Origin: Pontibacter ramchanderi
Lineage (GTDB): Bacteria > Bacteroidota > Bacteroidia > Cytophagales > Hymenobacteraceae
NCBI RefSeq assembly: GCF_002846395.1
Contig: NZ_PJMU01000001.1
Coordinates: 558,001 to 622,000 of the forward strand
Reading direction: 5' to 3'
Length of the DNA: 64,000 bases
The notes under the pieces were generated by a model. That model had not been told where the DNA came from, did no database searches, and saw only the letters and a list, made by a program, of their open reading frames with translations. Shown in pieces: positions 36,047 to 46,389 of this stretch. Position numbers and translations under genes: made by a program. How positions within the stretch are numbered: position 1 is the first letter of the stretch; every line of letters begins with the position of its first letter.

Positions 36047-37213
36047 ATGCAACTCATAGAAGTAAACACCCCTGAATTGGCGGAAGAGTTTATCAAAATG
36101 CAGGTAAGGCTTTACCGCAAAGACCCGAACTATATCCGCCCGCTTGACAAGGACATTCATCAGGTGTTCGACCCGAAGAAAAACAAACTGCTGCGCGACG
36201 GGGAGGCAATCCGTTGGATACTGAAGGACGAGGAGGGAGAAACTATAGGCAGGGTAGCCGCTTTTATCAATAAAAAAACGGCCAGATCGTTTGAGCAGCC
36301 CACAGGCGGCATGGGGTTCTTTGATTGCATCAACGACCAAGCCGCAGCCAATATCCTGTTTGACGCCTGCCGTAACTGGCTGCAGGAGCGGGGTATGGAG
36401 GCCATGGACGGCCCGATCAATTTTGGGGAGCGTGACAAGTGGTGGGGGCTGCTGGTAGACGGCTTCTACGAGCCTACCTATTGTATGAACTACAACCACG
36501 CCTATTATAAGCAGTTGTTTGAAAATTACGGCTTCCAGCTTTACTTCAACCAGTATGTATACTACCGCACCGTAAATGATCCTTTTCCGCCGGAATATTA
36601 CGAAAAGGCGCAACGCGTGCTGGCAGACCCGGATTACGAGTTCCGCCATCTCGACAAAAACAACCTGGACAAGTATGCCGAGGACTTCAGAATTATCTAT
36701 AACAAAGGCTGGGTAAAGCACGAAGGCGTAAAAGCCATGGGAGAGGCGCAGGCCAAAAGCATTATGAAATCTCTGAAGCCTGTCCTGGACGAGAAGATCA
36801 TCTGGTTTACCTACTACAAAGGGGAGCCGGCTGGTTTCTTTATCGCTATACCTGAGTTGAACCAGCTCTTTAAGCACGTAAACGGCAAGCTCGATTTGTG
36901 GGGGAAGATCAAATTCATCTACCACCGCTGGAGAGGCTCCTGCAAGACCATGTATGGCATAGTGTTCGGTATCATACCTGAGTGCCAGGGCAAAGGCGTA
37001 GAGGCCGCCATGGTGGTAGCAGCCAGCAAAGTGGTACAGGGGAATCCCAACATACCGTACTACGATTTGCAAATGAACTGGATCGGCGACTTCAACCCGA
37101 AAATGATGAAGGTGGTGGAGCAGATCGGAGGACGCATTCACAAGACATACGCTACTTACCGCTACCTCTTCGATCGCGAGAAAGAGTTCAAGCGCGCTAC
37201 GATTATCAAGTAA
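36047..37213 (+). CDS. GNAT-like N-acetyltransferase family protein
   Basis: 388 residues from the ATG at 36047 (MQLIEVNTPELAEEFIKMQ). The frame is open back to 35861, but that lies inside the second tRNA and its terminator. The N-terminal half has RWILKDEEGETIGRVAAFINKK and MGFFDCINDQAAANILFDACRNWL, typical of acyl-CoA N-acyltransferase folds; the C-terminal half has EPAGFFIAIPELNQ and a GKGVEAAMV loop resembling the CoA-binding R/Q-x-x-G-x-G/A. Probably two GNAT folds. Substrate unknown. The next gene starts 8 bases after its stop. Confidence 0.75.
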   Translation: MQLIEVNTPELAEEFIKMQVRLYRKDPNYIRPLDKDIHQVFDPKKNKLLRDGEAIRWILKDEEGETIGRVAAFINKKTARSFEQPTGGMGFFDCINDQAAANILFDACRNWLQERGMEAMDGPINFGERDKWWGLLVDGFYEPTYCMNYNHAYYKQLFENYGFQLYFNQYVYYRTVNDPFPPEYYEKAQRVLADPDYEFRHLDKNNLDKYAEDFRIIYNKGWVKHEGVKAMGEAQAKSIMKSLKPVLDEKIIWFTYYKGEPAGFFIAIPELNQLFKHVNGKLDLWGKIKFIYHRWRGSCKTMYGIVFGIIPECQGKGVEAAMVVAASKVVQGNPNIPYYDLQMNWIGDFNPKMMKVVEQIGGRIHKTYATYRYLFDREKEFKRATIIK

Positions 37214-37221
37214 GGTATAGC

Positions 37222-38247
37222 ATGGATTCGCTGACTCAGATCGTTTTAGGAGCCGCCGTAGGGGAGGCTGTGGCCGGCCGCAAGCTAGGCAACAAGGCCT
37301 TGCTCTGGGGTGCCATAGCGGGAACCATACCTGACCTGGACGTGCTGGCAAATCCTCTGTTGGACATGGTGGGCAGGTTGAGCTTTCACCGCTCTGTCAC
37401 GCACTCGTTTCTCTTTGCACTCATTACCGCACCGCTGTTTGGCTGGGCACTTTGGCGACTCTACAAAAACGAACACGCCACCTTTCGGGATTGGACGCTG
37501 CTCTTTTTCCTGGGTTTCACGACCCATGCCATTCTCGACAGTTTTACGACCTGGGGCACGCAGCTTTTCTGGCCTTTCACCAATTACGGGGTAGCGTTTT
37601 ATAACATTTTCGTGATTGATCCCCTTTATACCATCCCTTTTCTGGTATGTGTGATAGCCGTGCTGTTTTATGACCGGCGCAACCCCAAACGACGCCGGTG
37701 GAACAATGCCGGGCTGATCATCAGCTCGCTATATCTACTGTTCTCGTTCGCGGCGCAAGCCTACGCGAAGCGTGTGTTTGAGGAGAGTCTGCAGGCGCAA
37801 GGTATAGGCTATAAATCCTATATCGTGAAGGCCACGCCGATGAATACATTGTTCTGGTCGGTAACGGCAGCAACCGAGAACGGTTTCTACAACGGTTTCT
37901 ACTCCTTGCTAGACGAGGATAAGCAAATCAGGTATAGCTTTGAACCCAAGCAAGAGCATTTACTGGAAGCTTATCGCGGCGGTCCGAAAATGGAGCGCCT
38001 GCTCCAGATTACGAACGGCTACCACGCCATAGAGAAAGCTTCATCCGGGTCCGGTATCTACATCAAAGACCTGCGCTTTGGCCAGTTCGATGGCTGGCAG
38101 GAGGGCAAGGGGCAGTATGTGTTTGTTTACCATGCCTGGCGTGAGAACGACGGTTCCCTTCACTTCGAAGAGATCAACAACAGGCCGAAAATAGATGGTA
38201 ATTACTTAAAGGCTTATTTGCATCGTATTCTCGGAAATAAAGATTAA
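37222..38247 (+). CDS. YdjM-like membrane protein (metal-dependent hydrolase family)
   Basis: 341 residues from the ATG at 37222 ([17 protein letters not shown]); upstream codons in this frame overlap the previous gene. The N-terminal half has the family signature: [24 protein letters not shown] and [14 protein letters not shown], with conserved Asp and His residues that may bind a metal, among about five TM helices (to about 180). The C-terminal half is soluble and poorly conserved. Activity is unproven. SDR gene follows 10 bases downstream. Confidence 0.83.
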   Translation: MDSLTQIVLGAAVGEAVAGRKLGNKALLWGAIAGTIPDLDVLANPLLDMVGRLSFHRSVTHSFLFALITAPLFGWALWRLYKNEHATFRDWTLLFFLGFTTHAILDSFTTWGTQLFWPFTNYGVAFYNIFVIDPLYTIPFLVCVIAVLFYDRRNPKRRRWNNAGLIISSLYLLFSFAAQAYAKRVFEESLQAQGIGYKSYIVKATPMNTLFWSVTAATENGFYNGFYSLLDEDKQIRYSFEPKQEHLLEAYRGGPKMERLLQITNGYHAIEKASSGSGIYIKDLRFGQFDGWQEGKGQYVFVYHAWRENDGSLHFEEINNRPKIDGNYLKAYLHRILGNKD

Positions 38248-38257
38248 ACCCAAGCGT

Positions 38258-39028
38258 ATGACATCAGCTAGATGGTTGCTCACCGGCAGGAAAGCCGTTG
38301 TGACAGGAGGTTCCAAAGGTATAGGCGCCGCTATAGTCGAAGATTTTATCGGATTAGGGGCTGAGGTGCTGGCAGTGGCCCGCAAGGAGGAAGATCTGCT
38401 GCAACTGCAGGCAAAATTCCCGGAGCGACTACATGTTATGGTGGCCGATGTCAGCACGGCAGAAGGACGCCAAAAGCTGCTCGACACCGTGCAGATGCGC
38501 TGGGGAGCGCTGGACATGCTGGTCAATAACGTCGGCACCAACATACGCAAACCAGTAACAGACTATACCCCGGAAGAGTACGATTTTGTCATGAGCACGA
38601 ACCTGCGCTCCGCCTTCGAGCTGAGCCGTGCTTTTTACCCACTTCTCAAAGCCTCTGAGCAGGGTAATATCATTCAGGTGACTTCGGTAGCCGGGCTCAC
38701 GCATGTCCGTACCGGGGCTATTTATGGCATGACAAAGGCGGCTCTGGTACAACTTACCCGCAACCTGGCAGCAGAGTGGGCAGCAGATGGTATACGCGTC
38801 AATGCGGTGGCTCCCTGGTACATCAGCACACCGCTGGCCCAAACTGTGCTTCAGAACGAAGCTTACCTGCATGAAGTATTGGTCAGAACACCCATGCGAG
38901 CGATCGGTAAACCAGAAGATGTGGCGGGTGCCGTTTCCTTTTTGTGCATGCCGGCGGCAGCCTATATTACAGGCCAGACCCTGGCAGTGGACGGCGGCTT
39001 TACCATCAACGGTTTTCACCCTGCCTGA
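38258..39028 (+). CDS. Short-chain dehydrogenase/reductase (tropinone-reductase-like)
   Basis: 256 residues. Classical SDR: coenzyme loop TGGSKGIG (17-24), NNVG (about 90), catalytic Ser in QVTSVAG and YxxxK as YGMTK (about 155-159), followed by [16 protein letters not shown] and the C-terminal [12 protein letters not shown]. The RKEEDL segment after the second strand suggests NADP(H). Similar proteins are called tropinone reductase-like; the real substrate is unknown. Confidence 0.88.
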   Translation: MTSARWLLTGRKAVVTGGSKGIGAAIVEDFIGLGAEVLAVARKEEDLLQLQAKFPERLHVMVADVSTAEGRQKLLDTVQMRWGALDMLVNNVGTNIRKPVTDYTPEEYDFVMSTNLRSAFELSRAFYPLLKASEQGNIIQVTSVAGLTHVRTGAIYGMTKAALVQLTRNLAAEWAADGIRVNAVAPWYISTPLAQTVLQNEAYLHEVLVRTPMRAIGKPEDVAGAVSFLCMPAAAYITGQTLAVDGGFTINGFHPA

Positions 39029-39108
39029 GCCACAAAACAGGTATAAACAGGGCTCCTCAAACGGCTAAACTATCCCCCGAAACGCTGGTTTATTAATCCA
39101 AAATTTAC

Positions 39109-39116
39109 TACTTTTG
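39109..39116 (+). promoter_or_regulatory. Candidate -7 box (TACTTTTG) upstream of the small lipoprotein and gyrA
   Basis: Matches TAnnTTTG; transcription would start near 39123, about 50 bases before the ATG at 39176. The -33 element is weak (GGTTTA at 39087). It could serve both the small lipoprotein and gyrA, since no terminator is visible between them. Confidence 0.45.
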
Positions 39117-39175
39117 TATGATTAGGCTGCAAGAGCGAAACACCTGTTTCCGACGCTCTTCATAACCCGACATGC

Positions 39176-39418
39176 ATGGCAAAAATCCGACTGCTTTTAC
39201 TCTTCAGCGCTGCTCCGCTGCTCCTGACTGTTTCATCCTGCAAACCGATGTGTCCGATCACTTCCTGCCAAGTGCGCATGGAGCACTTGCATGGTGAGCA
39301 GGAGTTTCGTGGGCAGCCCATTTACAAAAAGCAAAACCCTAAAATAGGCGAGAAGCTGCCGAAGCAGACAGGGGAGGTGCACAAGCGCACGAACGATAAA
39401 AGCCAGCGCAAAAACTAA
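39176..39418 (+). CDS. Small basic lipoprotein of unknown function
   Basis: 80 residues. A lipoprotein signal peptide with lipobox TVSSC (Cys at 22) and a mature part with two more cysteines (CPITSC) and a strongly basic, hydrophilic C-terminus (KRTNDKSQRKN). No domain recognised. Located 67 bases before gyrA on the same strand. Confidence 0.68.
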   Translation: MAKIRLLLLFSAAPLLLTVSSCKPMCPITSCQVRMEHLHGEQEFRGQPIYKKQNPKIGEKLPKQTGEVHKRTNDKSQRKN

Positions 39419-39485
39419 TGAATGTGACAGGCTTGGGCCTGCTAAGTATACAATCCAACACAAAACTATTATTTAGACCTTGAAC

Positions 39486-42038
39486 ATGAACGAAGGCGAA
39501 CGAATAATACCGATCAACATTGAAGACGAGATGCGTGGCGCATACATCGACTACTCAATGTCTGTTATCATTTCCAGAGCCTTACCTGACGTGAGAGACG
39601 GCCTGAAGCCAGTACACCGCCGTGTGCTGTACGGTATGTCCGAACTGGGGGTATCTTATAACAAAGCCTATAAGAAGTCTGCCCGTATCGTAGGAGAGGT
39701 GCTGGGTAAGTACCACCCGCACGGCGACTCCTCTGTGTATGAAACCATGGTGCGCATGGCCCAGGAGTGGTCGCTGCGCTACCCGCTGGTAGACGGACAG
39801 GGTAACTACGGCTCTATTGACGGTGACTCACCGGCCGCGATGCGTTATACAGAGGCCCGTCTCAAGCGTATTGCCGACGAGTTGCTGGCCGACTTGGAGA
39901 AAAACACGGTGGACTTTGTGCCAAACTTCGACGACTCCCTGAAAGAGCCGTCTGTAATGCCGGCTAAATTTCCGAACCTGCTCGTGAACGGTACGTCCGG
40001 TATTGCGGTGGGTATGGCCACGAACATGGCGCCGCACAACCTCACAGAGGTGATCAACGGCACAATCGCTTATATCGACAACAGAGACATCACTGTTGCT
40101 GAGTTAATGCATTATGTAACGGCTCCTGACTTCCCAACAGGTGGTATTATTTACGGTTACGATGGCGTGAAGGCTGCCTTTGAGACCGGCCGCGGACGCG
40201 TGCTGATGCGTGGTCGTGCCAATTTCGATACAACTTCTACAGGCAAAGAGCAGATCATCGTAACGGAAATTCCTTACATGGTGAACAAGGCTTCTCTGAT
40301 TGAGAAAACCGCTGCCTTGATCAACGAAAAGAAAATTGAAGGTATAGCCGACCTGCGAGACGAGTCGGACCGAGACGGTTTACGTATCGTGTACGACTTG
40401 AAGCGCGACGCTATACCTAACGTAGTGCTCAATAACTTATACAAATACACGGCGCTGCAATCTTCGTTTGGCGTGAACAACGTGGCCCTGGTAAAAGGCC
40501 GCCCAATGACGCTGAACCTGAAAGAGCTGATCCATTACTTTGTGGAGCACAGACACGAGGTTGTTATCCGCAGAACGCAGTTTGAGCTGGACGAAGCCAG
40601 GAAGCGTGCCCACATTCTGGAAGGCTTGCTGATCGCCCTCGATAACCTGGACGAAGTAATCAACCTGATCCGCTCTTCGCGTGACCCTGAGATTGCGCGC
40701 AATGGTTTGATGGAGCGCTTTGCCCTAACGGAGATTCAGGCACGTGCTATCCTCGACATGCGTCTGCAGCGCCTGACCGGTCTGGAGCGCGATAAGATTC
40801 AGGCTGAGTACGCCGAGATCATGAAACTGATCGATTACCTGACTTCTGTGCTGAACGACGAAGGCCTGCGCATGCAGATCATCAAGGACGAGCTGAATGA
40901 AATAAAGGAGCGCTACGGTGACGAGCGCCGTACCAGTATCGAGGCTTCTACGGGCGATATCTCTTACGAAGACATGATCCCGGAGGAGAACATGGTGATC
41001 ACTATTTCGCACGAAGGCTATATCAAACGTACTTCGCTGAGCGAGTACCGTAGCCAGAGCCGTGGTGGCGTGGGATCACGTGGGGTTGCCGCTTCCAAGG
41101 AGAGCGACTTTACGGAGCACCTTTTTATTGCCAGCACACATCACCACATGCTGTTCTTCACGGAGTTTGGCCGCGTGTTCTGGATGAAGGTATACGAGAT
41201 TCCGGAAGGAGGGAAGACCACCAAAGGACGCGCCATCCAGAACCTGATCAACATCGAAAAAGAAGACAAGATCCGGGCGGTTATCAATGTGCGCGATCTG
41301 AAAAACCAGGATTTTGTGCTGAATCATAACCTGGTGTTCTGTACGGAAAAAGGGACCATCAAGAAGACCGTTCTGGAGGCTTACTCAAGACCGCGCACCA
41401 ATGGTATCAACGCGATTTCGATCAACGAAGGAGACCGACTGCTGGACGTACAGCTGACAACCGGTAACAGTGAGATCATCATTGCACTGGAGTCAGGCCG
41501 TGCCATTCGTTTCAACGAGCAACAGGTTAGACCGATGGGACGTAACGCTGCCGGTGTGCGCGCCGTAACACTAGCCGGACCTGATGATAAGGTAGTTGGT
41601 ATGGTTTGTGTAGAAAACGAGAGCACAGAACTGCTGGTGGTGTCCGAAAATGGGTTTGGCAAGCGTTCATTACTCGAAGAGTACCGTATAACGAACCGTG
41701 GCGGCAAAGGCGTTAAAACCCTGAACGTGACCGAGAAAACCGGTAAGCTGGTGGCTATTAAAGGCGTAGTGGATACAGATGATCTCATGATCATTAACCG
41801 CTCCGGCATTACGATCCGACTCCGTGTAGCGGACATACGCGTTATTGGTAGAGCCACACAAGGCGTTCGACTGATCAAACTGACGGAAGGCGACCAGATT
41901 TCTTCGGTAGCGAAAGTGGAGATGGAGAACGAAGAAGAAGTGACGGAAGCTTTGATGGAGCAGTCAGAACTGAAGCCGGAGGACTCACTGCAACCTGATA
42001 CTCAGATAGATCCGGAAGTAGCTGAGGATGAAGTTTAA
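39486..42038 (+). CDS. gyrA: DNA gyrase subunit A
   Basis: 850 residues from the ATG at 39486 ([16 protein letters not shown]); a TTG two codons earlier is the alternative. Breakage-reunion domain with active-site Tyr121 in [10 protein letters not shown] and the winged-helix GDSSVYETM, where S82 and E86 correspond to E. coli quinolone-resistance positions S83 and D87 (Ser and an acidic residue, so no obvious resistance change). The C-terminal six-bladed DNA-wrapping domain carries a degenerate GyrA box, [11 protein letters not shown] (about 520), and ends in an acidic tail ([19 protein letters not shown]). With GyrB it introduces negative supercoils. Bacteroidota ParC is shorter and lacks these blades, which favours GyrA. 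Confidence 0.95.
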   Translation: MNEGERIIPINIEDEMRGAYIDYSMSVIISRALPDVRDGLKPVHRRVLYGMSELGVSYNKAYKKSARIVGEVLGKYHPHGDSSVYETMVRMAQEWSLRYPLVDGQGNYGSIDGDSPAAMRYTEARLKRIADELLADLEKNTVDFVPNFDDSLKEPSVMPAKFPNLLVNGTSGIAVGMATNMAPHNLTEVINGTIAYIDNRDITVAELMHYVTAPDFPTGGIIYGYDGVKAAFETGRGRVLMRGRANFDTTSTGKEQIIVTEIPYMVNKASLIEKTAALINEKKIEGIADLRDESDRDGLRIVYDLKRDAIPNVVLNNLYKYTALQSSFGVNNVALVKGRPMTLNLKELIHYFVEHRHEVVIRRTQFELDEARKRAHILEGLLIALDNLDEVINLIRSSRDPEIARNGLMERFALTEIQARAILDMRLQRLTGLERDKIQAEYAEIMKLIDYLTSVLNDEGLRMQIIKDELNEIKERYGDERRTSIEASTGDISYEDMIPEENMVITISHEGYIKRTSLSEYRSQSRGGVGSRGVAASKESDFTEHLFIASTHHHMLFFTEFGRVFWMKVYEIPEGGKTTKGRAIQNLINIEKEDKIRAVINVRDLKNQDFVLNHNLVFCTEKGTIKKTVLEAYSRPRTNGINAISINEGDRLLDVQLTTGNSEIIIALESGRAIRFNEQQVRPMGRNAAGVRAVTLAGPDDKVVGMVCVENESTELLVVSENGFGKRSLLEEYRITNRGGKGVKTLNVTEKTGKLVAIKGVVDTDDLMIINRSGITIRLRVADIRVIGRATQGVRLIKLTEGDQISSVAKVEMENEEEVTEALMEQSELKPEDSLQPDTQIDPEVAEDEV

Positions 42039-42107
42039 TCTGAAAATGGAATTTTATTTTATTTAATAATCGTTTATCAAACAAACAAAAACCAATCTCT
42101 GAAAAGT

Positions 42108-43241
42108 ATGAAAAAAATACTGATGACAGCCATGGCAGCCGTAAGCGTTCAGGTTGCTGTCGCTCAGAATTCAGCCGTGAATAGCGCTGTGCTTAACCAC
42201 AAGAACGGCACGCTGGACAAAGCGCTGGCTGACATTAACAAGGCTACTGAGCACCAGAAAACAAAAGACAAGGCCAAAACATGGTTCTACCATGGCGTAA
42301 TTAACCAGGACCTGATCGGACATCCTATCTATGGTAAGTTAGCTACAGAAAAAACTCCTGAAACAGCTTTGGCTTCATTCAAAAAGACAATTGAACTGGA
42401 CGGTGAAGGCGGGCAGTTTGGTAAAATGGTGCCAGAGCGTATGGAAATCCTTTATGGTCAGGTGCTGAACCAGGCGGTGGAATTCCACAACAGCCAGGAC
42501 TGGGATAACGCTATTGCCAAGTATGACATGGCTTCTCAGATCAACCCAACAGACACAACAGCTGTGCTTTACGCTGCTTATGCGTCAACTGCCAAGCAGG
42601 ATTATGCCTCAGCGGTTAAATATTATGATAAGTTGATCAGTATTGGACATACCACAGAGGATGTTTACAAAAACAAGATCCAGTTGCAGCAGGCAATTGA
42701 GGCTAGCGATGAGGAAGTAATGGCTTCTATTGCAGCTGGCTTGGAGAAACACCCGAACAGCGTATACCTGATGCAGGAAGAGCTGCGCTATTACCTGAAA
42801 AACGATCGTGCGGAAGAGGCAATGGCTAAGCTTGACAAAGCCATTGAAGCTGATCCGAAGAATGCAAGCCTTTATGCCGTTCGTGGTAACTTGCAGGAGC
42901 GCAAAGGAAACATCGATGCTGCTTACAGCAACTACAAAAAAGCAGTAGAAGTAGATCCAAATAACTTCGATGGTTTCTTTAACCTGGGTGTACTGGAATA
43001 CAACAAAGGCAGTGAGTACAACAACAAAGCGGCTAAAATGGACTATGCAACTTATAAGAAGCAGGGTCCGGCATTAGAGAAGCAAGCTCAGAAGCACTAC
43101 GAGGCATCACTGCCATACTTCGAGAAAGCGCTTGAGATCCAGCCAGAAGACCAGGCAACATTAGCTAACCTGCAGCGTGTCTATACGCGTTTGAAGCGTA
43201 CAGCTGATGCGGAGAGAATTGGTAAGAAGTTAAAGAACTAG
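42108..43241 (+). CDS. Secreted tetratricopeptide-repeat protein
   Basis: 377 residues with a signal peptide (MKKILMTAMAAVSVQVAVAQ). The mature protein is helical with TPR units, the clearest being DWDNAIAKYDMASQINPTD (about 140), AEEAMAKLDKAIEADPKN (about 240), GNIDAAYSNYKKAVEVDPNN (about 270) and YFEKALEIQPEDQAT (about 345). Probably a periplasmic or outer-membrane scaffold for protein interactions. 69 bases separate it from gyrA; co-transcription is possible. Confidence 0.85.
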   Translation: MKKILMTAMAAVSVQVAVAQNSAVNSAVLNHKNGTLDKALADINKATEHQKTKDKAKTWFYHGVINQDLIGHPIYGKLATEKTPETALASFKKTIELDGEGGQFGKMVPERMEILYGQVLNQAVEFHNSQDWDNAIAKYDMASQINPTDTTAVLYAAYASTAKQDYASAVKYYDKLISIGHTTEDVYKNKIQLQQAIEASDEEVMASIAAGLEKHPNSVYLMQEELRYYLKNDRAEEAMAKLDKAIEADPKNASLYAVRGNLQERKGNIDAAYSNYKKAVEVDPNNFDGFFNLGVLEYNKGSEYNNKAAKMDYATYKKQGPALEKQAQKHYEASLPYFEKALEIQPEDQATLANLQRVYTRLKRTADAERIGKKLKN

Positions 43242-43257
43242 TCTAACTAAACCATAC

Positions 43258-43289
43258 AAAAAAAGGAGCCTCAATGGGTTCCTTTTTTT
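43258..43289 (+). terminator. Rho-independent terminator after the TPR gene
   Basis: A 13-bp stem with one G-T pair (A7GGAGCC against GGTTCCT7), 6-base loop, 16 bases after the stop codon. Confidence 0.85.
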
Positions 43290-43557
43290 GTTTATACCTA
43301 TACCTGCAAATACATCAATGTATTCATTCGATTTTACTTGGATCAGCTGTAAAAGGGTATGGGCAAGAGGAAAACAGGTATAGTATCAAAGCCAAGAACT
43401 GGTGACTATAGCAATTATAGGTATACAGCTAAAGTTTACTTAACATAATATAAATTATAAGACTGATTATATACGAGTCTTTAAACTCTATAATAAGTGT
43501 CACTGATAATATACTTTATGTTAAGTAGGTATAATTAAGAACTATACCTCAAACAGA
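43290..43557. other. Structured AT-rich spacer dense in AGGTATA words
   Basis: 268 bases without a convincing open frame. It contains six AGGTATA/TATACCT words (43293, 43299, 43376, 43419, 43527, 43543), the last two forming an inverted pair 9 bases apart, and a 12-bp inverted repeat TACTTAACATAA (43437-43448) with TTATGTTAAGTA (43516-43527) that closes a 67-base loop with smaller dyads. A structured RNA or a protein-binding region is possible. Confidence 0.45.
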
Positions 43558-44946
43558 TTACAATTTTCTCAATTTCATTTTCTGTAGTGCTTCCTGCAGC
43601 CAGCTTGTTTCTGATTTGGTTTGCTTTGAAAGTTTGATGGCTTGCTGCATTGCAGACTCAACTCCCTTGTAATCTTCCAATCTGTAAAGCAAGTGTGCGT
43701 AGGTATGGTAATAGGCAACTGTCGGGTCTAGGTCAATGGTACGTTTGCTCCAGTTTAAGGCTTGATTTAACGCCGCTTTGTTCCGTGTGCCGGTTTGGTA
43801 CATATGATATGCCGCATTGTTCAGTTCCATGGTATACGAGCTCACAACAGCCTCAAACCTTGTCTCTGTTCTCGTTTCTTGCTGCGTCCCAACTGCCTTC
43901 ATTTTCTCTGACATTGCTGCACCAGAGGCCATTCGGGACTGCTGCAGACGCTTTTCTGTGGCCACTAAAGTTGCTGCAGAATCCTGCGAGATAGCCATAA
44001 AATACCGGTTGTAATATTGAACAGCGCTTGGTATGTAGTTGGCAGTGTCGCTGGTGCCTCTGTAGAAACTTAGCATGTTACTTAAGTAAGTACGATGCCC
44101 GCGGACTTTATCATTGCTCCAGGTATGGCGTGCAAAGCCCGCTCCTTGCTCTGCAATCCTTCTATCATTGGTTGTAATCGCCTCCCGCATCGTATTCATA
44201 ATGATCTTATTATTGATATCGACTCTCTTGGCAAGCGGTAAGGATTTGTACAGACTATCCACCAGACGTTGATCCTGCCGGGCAAACTTAAAAGCCTCGC
44301 CTCCCACAAGCGGACCAAATTCATGGATAAAGATTACCTCTGAAAACGAGCGTATACCTGCCGCAGATAAGCTGCCGGCATAAGCATCCAGCAATGCTGC
44401 TGTCGGCTCCACTCCCATTTCTTTGTGCAACTGCAGGTACTGCCTTAAAAAATCGGCATCCCTCCGCCCCTTCTGGTATTCCTGCCCAAAATGGTCCAGG
44501 TTGTACGTACTGTTCAGCCTTTCCTCAAACGACCTGATATCGTCGAGGTATCGTTTTGGGCTTGAATAGTTTCCGTGATTGCGGTGTATCAGCACACCCT
44601 CGGGGCTCAGGTATAGGAATGTTGGAAATGCCCGAATACTAAATTTTAAGCTTAAACGGTTACCAACAGCCGATCTGTAGGGTGCTTTGAAGTTAATAAA
44701 CTGCGTGTTATAGGCTTCTGTCACCTCGGCGTGGTCGAACCCAGAACCTGCCATTTGCTCACGCATCTGCTTCGGAACATGGTTGGGTATCTCTGGCCCG
44801 GAAACGAATATAAAAATGGGTTTTTGAAATTGCCGGGCTTTCGCTATGACTGCCTCCAAAGAATCCTGTTCAAAGTGGATGCGTTGGCTATAACCGTAAT
44901 GGCAAGCAAAGATCAATAAGAAGACAGTAACCAGGTTTGCTTTCAT
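43558..44946 (-). CDS. Secreted thioredoxin-fold protein with helical C-terminal repeats
   Basis: 462 residues. Signal peptide (MKANLVTVFLLIFACHYGYS), then a thioredoxin-like domain (about 30-140) recognisable from KPIFIFVSGPEIPN, FINFKAPYRS and the cis-Pro loop RAFPTFLYLSPEGVLIHRNHG. The position of the CxxC motif is occupied by a non-Cys segment, so it cannot do ordinary disulfide exchange. The rest is helical, ending in TPR-like units (TIDLDPTVAYYHTYAHLLYR). Probably periplasmic; function unknown. Confidence 0.72.
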   Translation of the reverse strand: MKANLVTVFLLIFACHYGYSQRIHFEQDSLEAVIAKARQFQKPIFIFVSGPEIPNHVPKQMREQMAGSGFDHAEVTEAYNTQFINFKAPYRSAVGNRLSLKFSIRAFPTFLYLSPEGVLIHRNHGNYSSPKRYLDDIRSFEERLNSTYNLDHFGQEYQKGRRDADFLRQYLQLHKEMGVEPTAALLDAYAGSLSAAGIRSFSEVIFIHEFGPLVGGEAFKFARQDQRLVDSLYKSLPLAKRVDINNKIIMNTMREAITTNDRRIAEQGAGFARHTWSNDKVRGHRTYLSNMLSFYRGTSDTANYIPSAVQYYNRYFMAISQDSAATLVATEKRLQQSRMASGAAMSEKMKAVGTQQETRTETRFEAVVSSYTMELNNAAYHMYQTGTRNKAALNQALNWSKRTIDLDPTVAYYHTYAHLLYRLEDYKGVESAMQQAIKLSKQTKSETSWLQEALQKMKLRKL

Positions 44947-45035
44947 ATGAGGAAAGAATGAGGTTTTCTTCCATAAATATAGTTAAAACAATATAATGCA
45001 GGGGTTTTAAGCAGTCCTTTATTATTTAACATAAA

Positions 45036-45070
45036 AAAAGGCAGCCAGTTGATTCATCTGGCTGCCTTTT
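45036..45070 (-). terminator. Terminator of the holin-like gene
   Basis: 13-bp stem (AAAAGGCAGCCAG with CTGGCTGCCTTTT), 9-base loop, lying 20 bases beyond the stop of the minus-strand gene at 45090. Confidence 0.82.
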
Positions 45071-45089
45071 CTGTGCCTGTTGCTAGTAT

Positions 45090-45524
45090 TTAGGCAATGC
45101 GGTATGTCGTAACATCTAGCATTTCGGTTTGTGCAAAATACTGCTCCAGCTTTGGCTTCGATTCCAGCCTGGCATATTCTTCATCGCCACCACGAGCCCA
45201 GCCTACCAGAGCCAGCGCGATAGCTGTGGCAATGGCAATGGCAAAAGCAGGCCACCAGCCATCAACCTTAAAATTGCCCACCAGCTTGTCCACCACCTTG
45301 ATCATGACAGCCGTCACGATCAGGCTGACAATGGCTTCGAGCAGAAAGAAAGAAACCAGATTAAGGACACCACGCAGCAACCAGCCAATGGTGGCATTGA
45401 AAAGACCGATAAGAAAGGCTACCCAAAGGGCTGTCAGAAAGCTTTTAACATGCACCTGCGGCATAGCGTAGGCCAGCAACACAATCACGCCGGCACTTAC
45501 CAATAAGTTGAGTATAAATTCCAT
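45090..45524 (-). CDS. Phage-holin-family (PF04020-type) small membrane protein
   Basis: 144 residues. Four hydrophobic helices with family features LAYAMPQVHVKSFLTALWVAFLIGL and ATIGWLLRGVLNLVSFFLLEAIVSLIVTAVMI; the last helix ends at VGWARGG before a ~30-residue soluble tail. Despite the family name, such genes are usually ordinary chromosomal membrane proteins. No phage gene is nearby, so a lysis role is unlikely. Confidence 0.85.
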   Translation of the reverse strand: MEFILNLLVSAGVIVLLAYAMPQVHVKSFLTALWVAFLIGLFNATIGWLLRGVLNLVSFFLLEAIVSLIVTAVMIKVVDKLVGNFKVDGWWPAFAIAIATAIALALVGWARGGDEEYARLESKPKLEQYFAQTEMLDVTTYRIA

Positions 45525-45614
45525 AGTTTGTAGTGATTAATTGACATTTTCTGTCCTAATACGGATTCAATCACTTATAGATATACGAAGGTATATTTTT
45601 ATGGAAAAGAGATG

Positions 45615-46298
45615 CTATTGGCTTTTGGAATAAGTTTCTTTTAGTTTACTGCGGAAGGCGTCTTCGAACTTCAACACCTTTGGCCGGGCAACCGTTACCA
45701 CATAGGGATCGTCTGGGTTATGGCGGTAATAATCCTGATGATAGTCTTCTGCTACCCAGAATTTACCAGCCGGCTTGAGCTCTGTCACGATCCTGTTTCT
45801 AAACGTACCGGCATCTTCCAGCGCGCGCATGTAGTTACGGGCCTGGCTTCGTTGCTGCTCATCGTGAAAGTAGATCGCTGACCGGTATTGTTTGCCTACA
45901 TCCGGGCCCTGCCGGTTAAGGGTTGTGGGATCGTGGGTGGCGAAAAACACTTCGAGTAACTCCCGGTAAGTAATGACATTAGGCCTGTACCAAATGCGAA
46001 CGGCTTCGGCATGACTTGTTCTGCCATTGCTCACCTGTTTGTAGGTAGGCCGCTCCTCGCTCCCACCGGTATAGCCAGACTCCACACGGTCTACTCCTTT
46101 AAGCCTTTCGAAATAAGCTTCAGTACACCAGAAACAGCCTCCTGCAAAAGTTGCCTTGCTGAGTCCCAAAGTGTCCGGACTGTCGCCATAGAGATAGGCA
46201 CTCTGCTGCAGTACAGTTCGCTGCTCTCCTCCGGACTCCGTGCACCTCCAAAGCAGCAGTAAAAATGGGAATAAAAGAAAGGTATATTTTCGAATCAT
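45615..46298 (-). CDS. msrA: Peptide-methionine (S)-S-oxide reductase, exported
   Basis: 227 residues from the ATG at 46298 (a GTG at 46307 is also possible). An N-terminal hydrophobic segment ending LLLWRC suggests export, perhaps as an atypical lipoprotein. The MsrA domain has the active-site FAGGCFWCTEAYF (C55, C58), YTGGSEERPTYKQVSNGRTSHAEAV, FFATHDPTTLNRQGPDVGKQYRS and YHQDYYRHNP. It repairs oxidised methionine (S-epimer) in envelope proteins using thiol reductants. Confidence 0.92.
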   Translation of the reverse strand: MIRKYTFLLFPFLLLLWRCTESGGEQRTVLQQSAYLYGDSPDTLGLSKATFAGGCFWCTEAYFERLKGVDRVESGYTGGSEERPTYKQVSNGRTSHAEAVRIWYRPNVITYRELLEVFFATHDPTTLNRQGPDVGKQYRSAIYFHDEQQRSQARNYMRALEDAGTFRNRIVTELKPAGKFWVAEDYHQDYYRHNPDDPYVVTVARPKVLKFEDAFRSKLKETYSKSQ

Positions 46299-46389
46299 AC
46301 GCCACAAGCCTTATTATTGGCTACGCTATTTTAACCGGCGGGTATAACTTTTTGTTAAAAAATTCGCGTCTACTTTTTGCCGCCTTCTA

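Noticed and set aside
36982..37221. 80-residue N-terminal extension of the YdjM-like protein
   Set aside because: It overlaps the GNAT-like gene in another frame and is not family-like; ATG at 37222 gives the conserved N-terminus.
45090..45524. Prophage remnant suggested by the holin-family gene
   Set aside because: No integrase, capsid, tail or lysis gene is nearby; this family is normally chromosomal.
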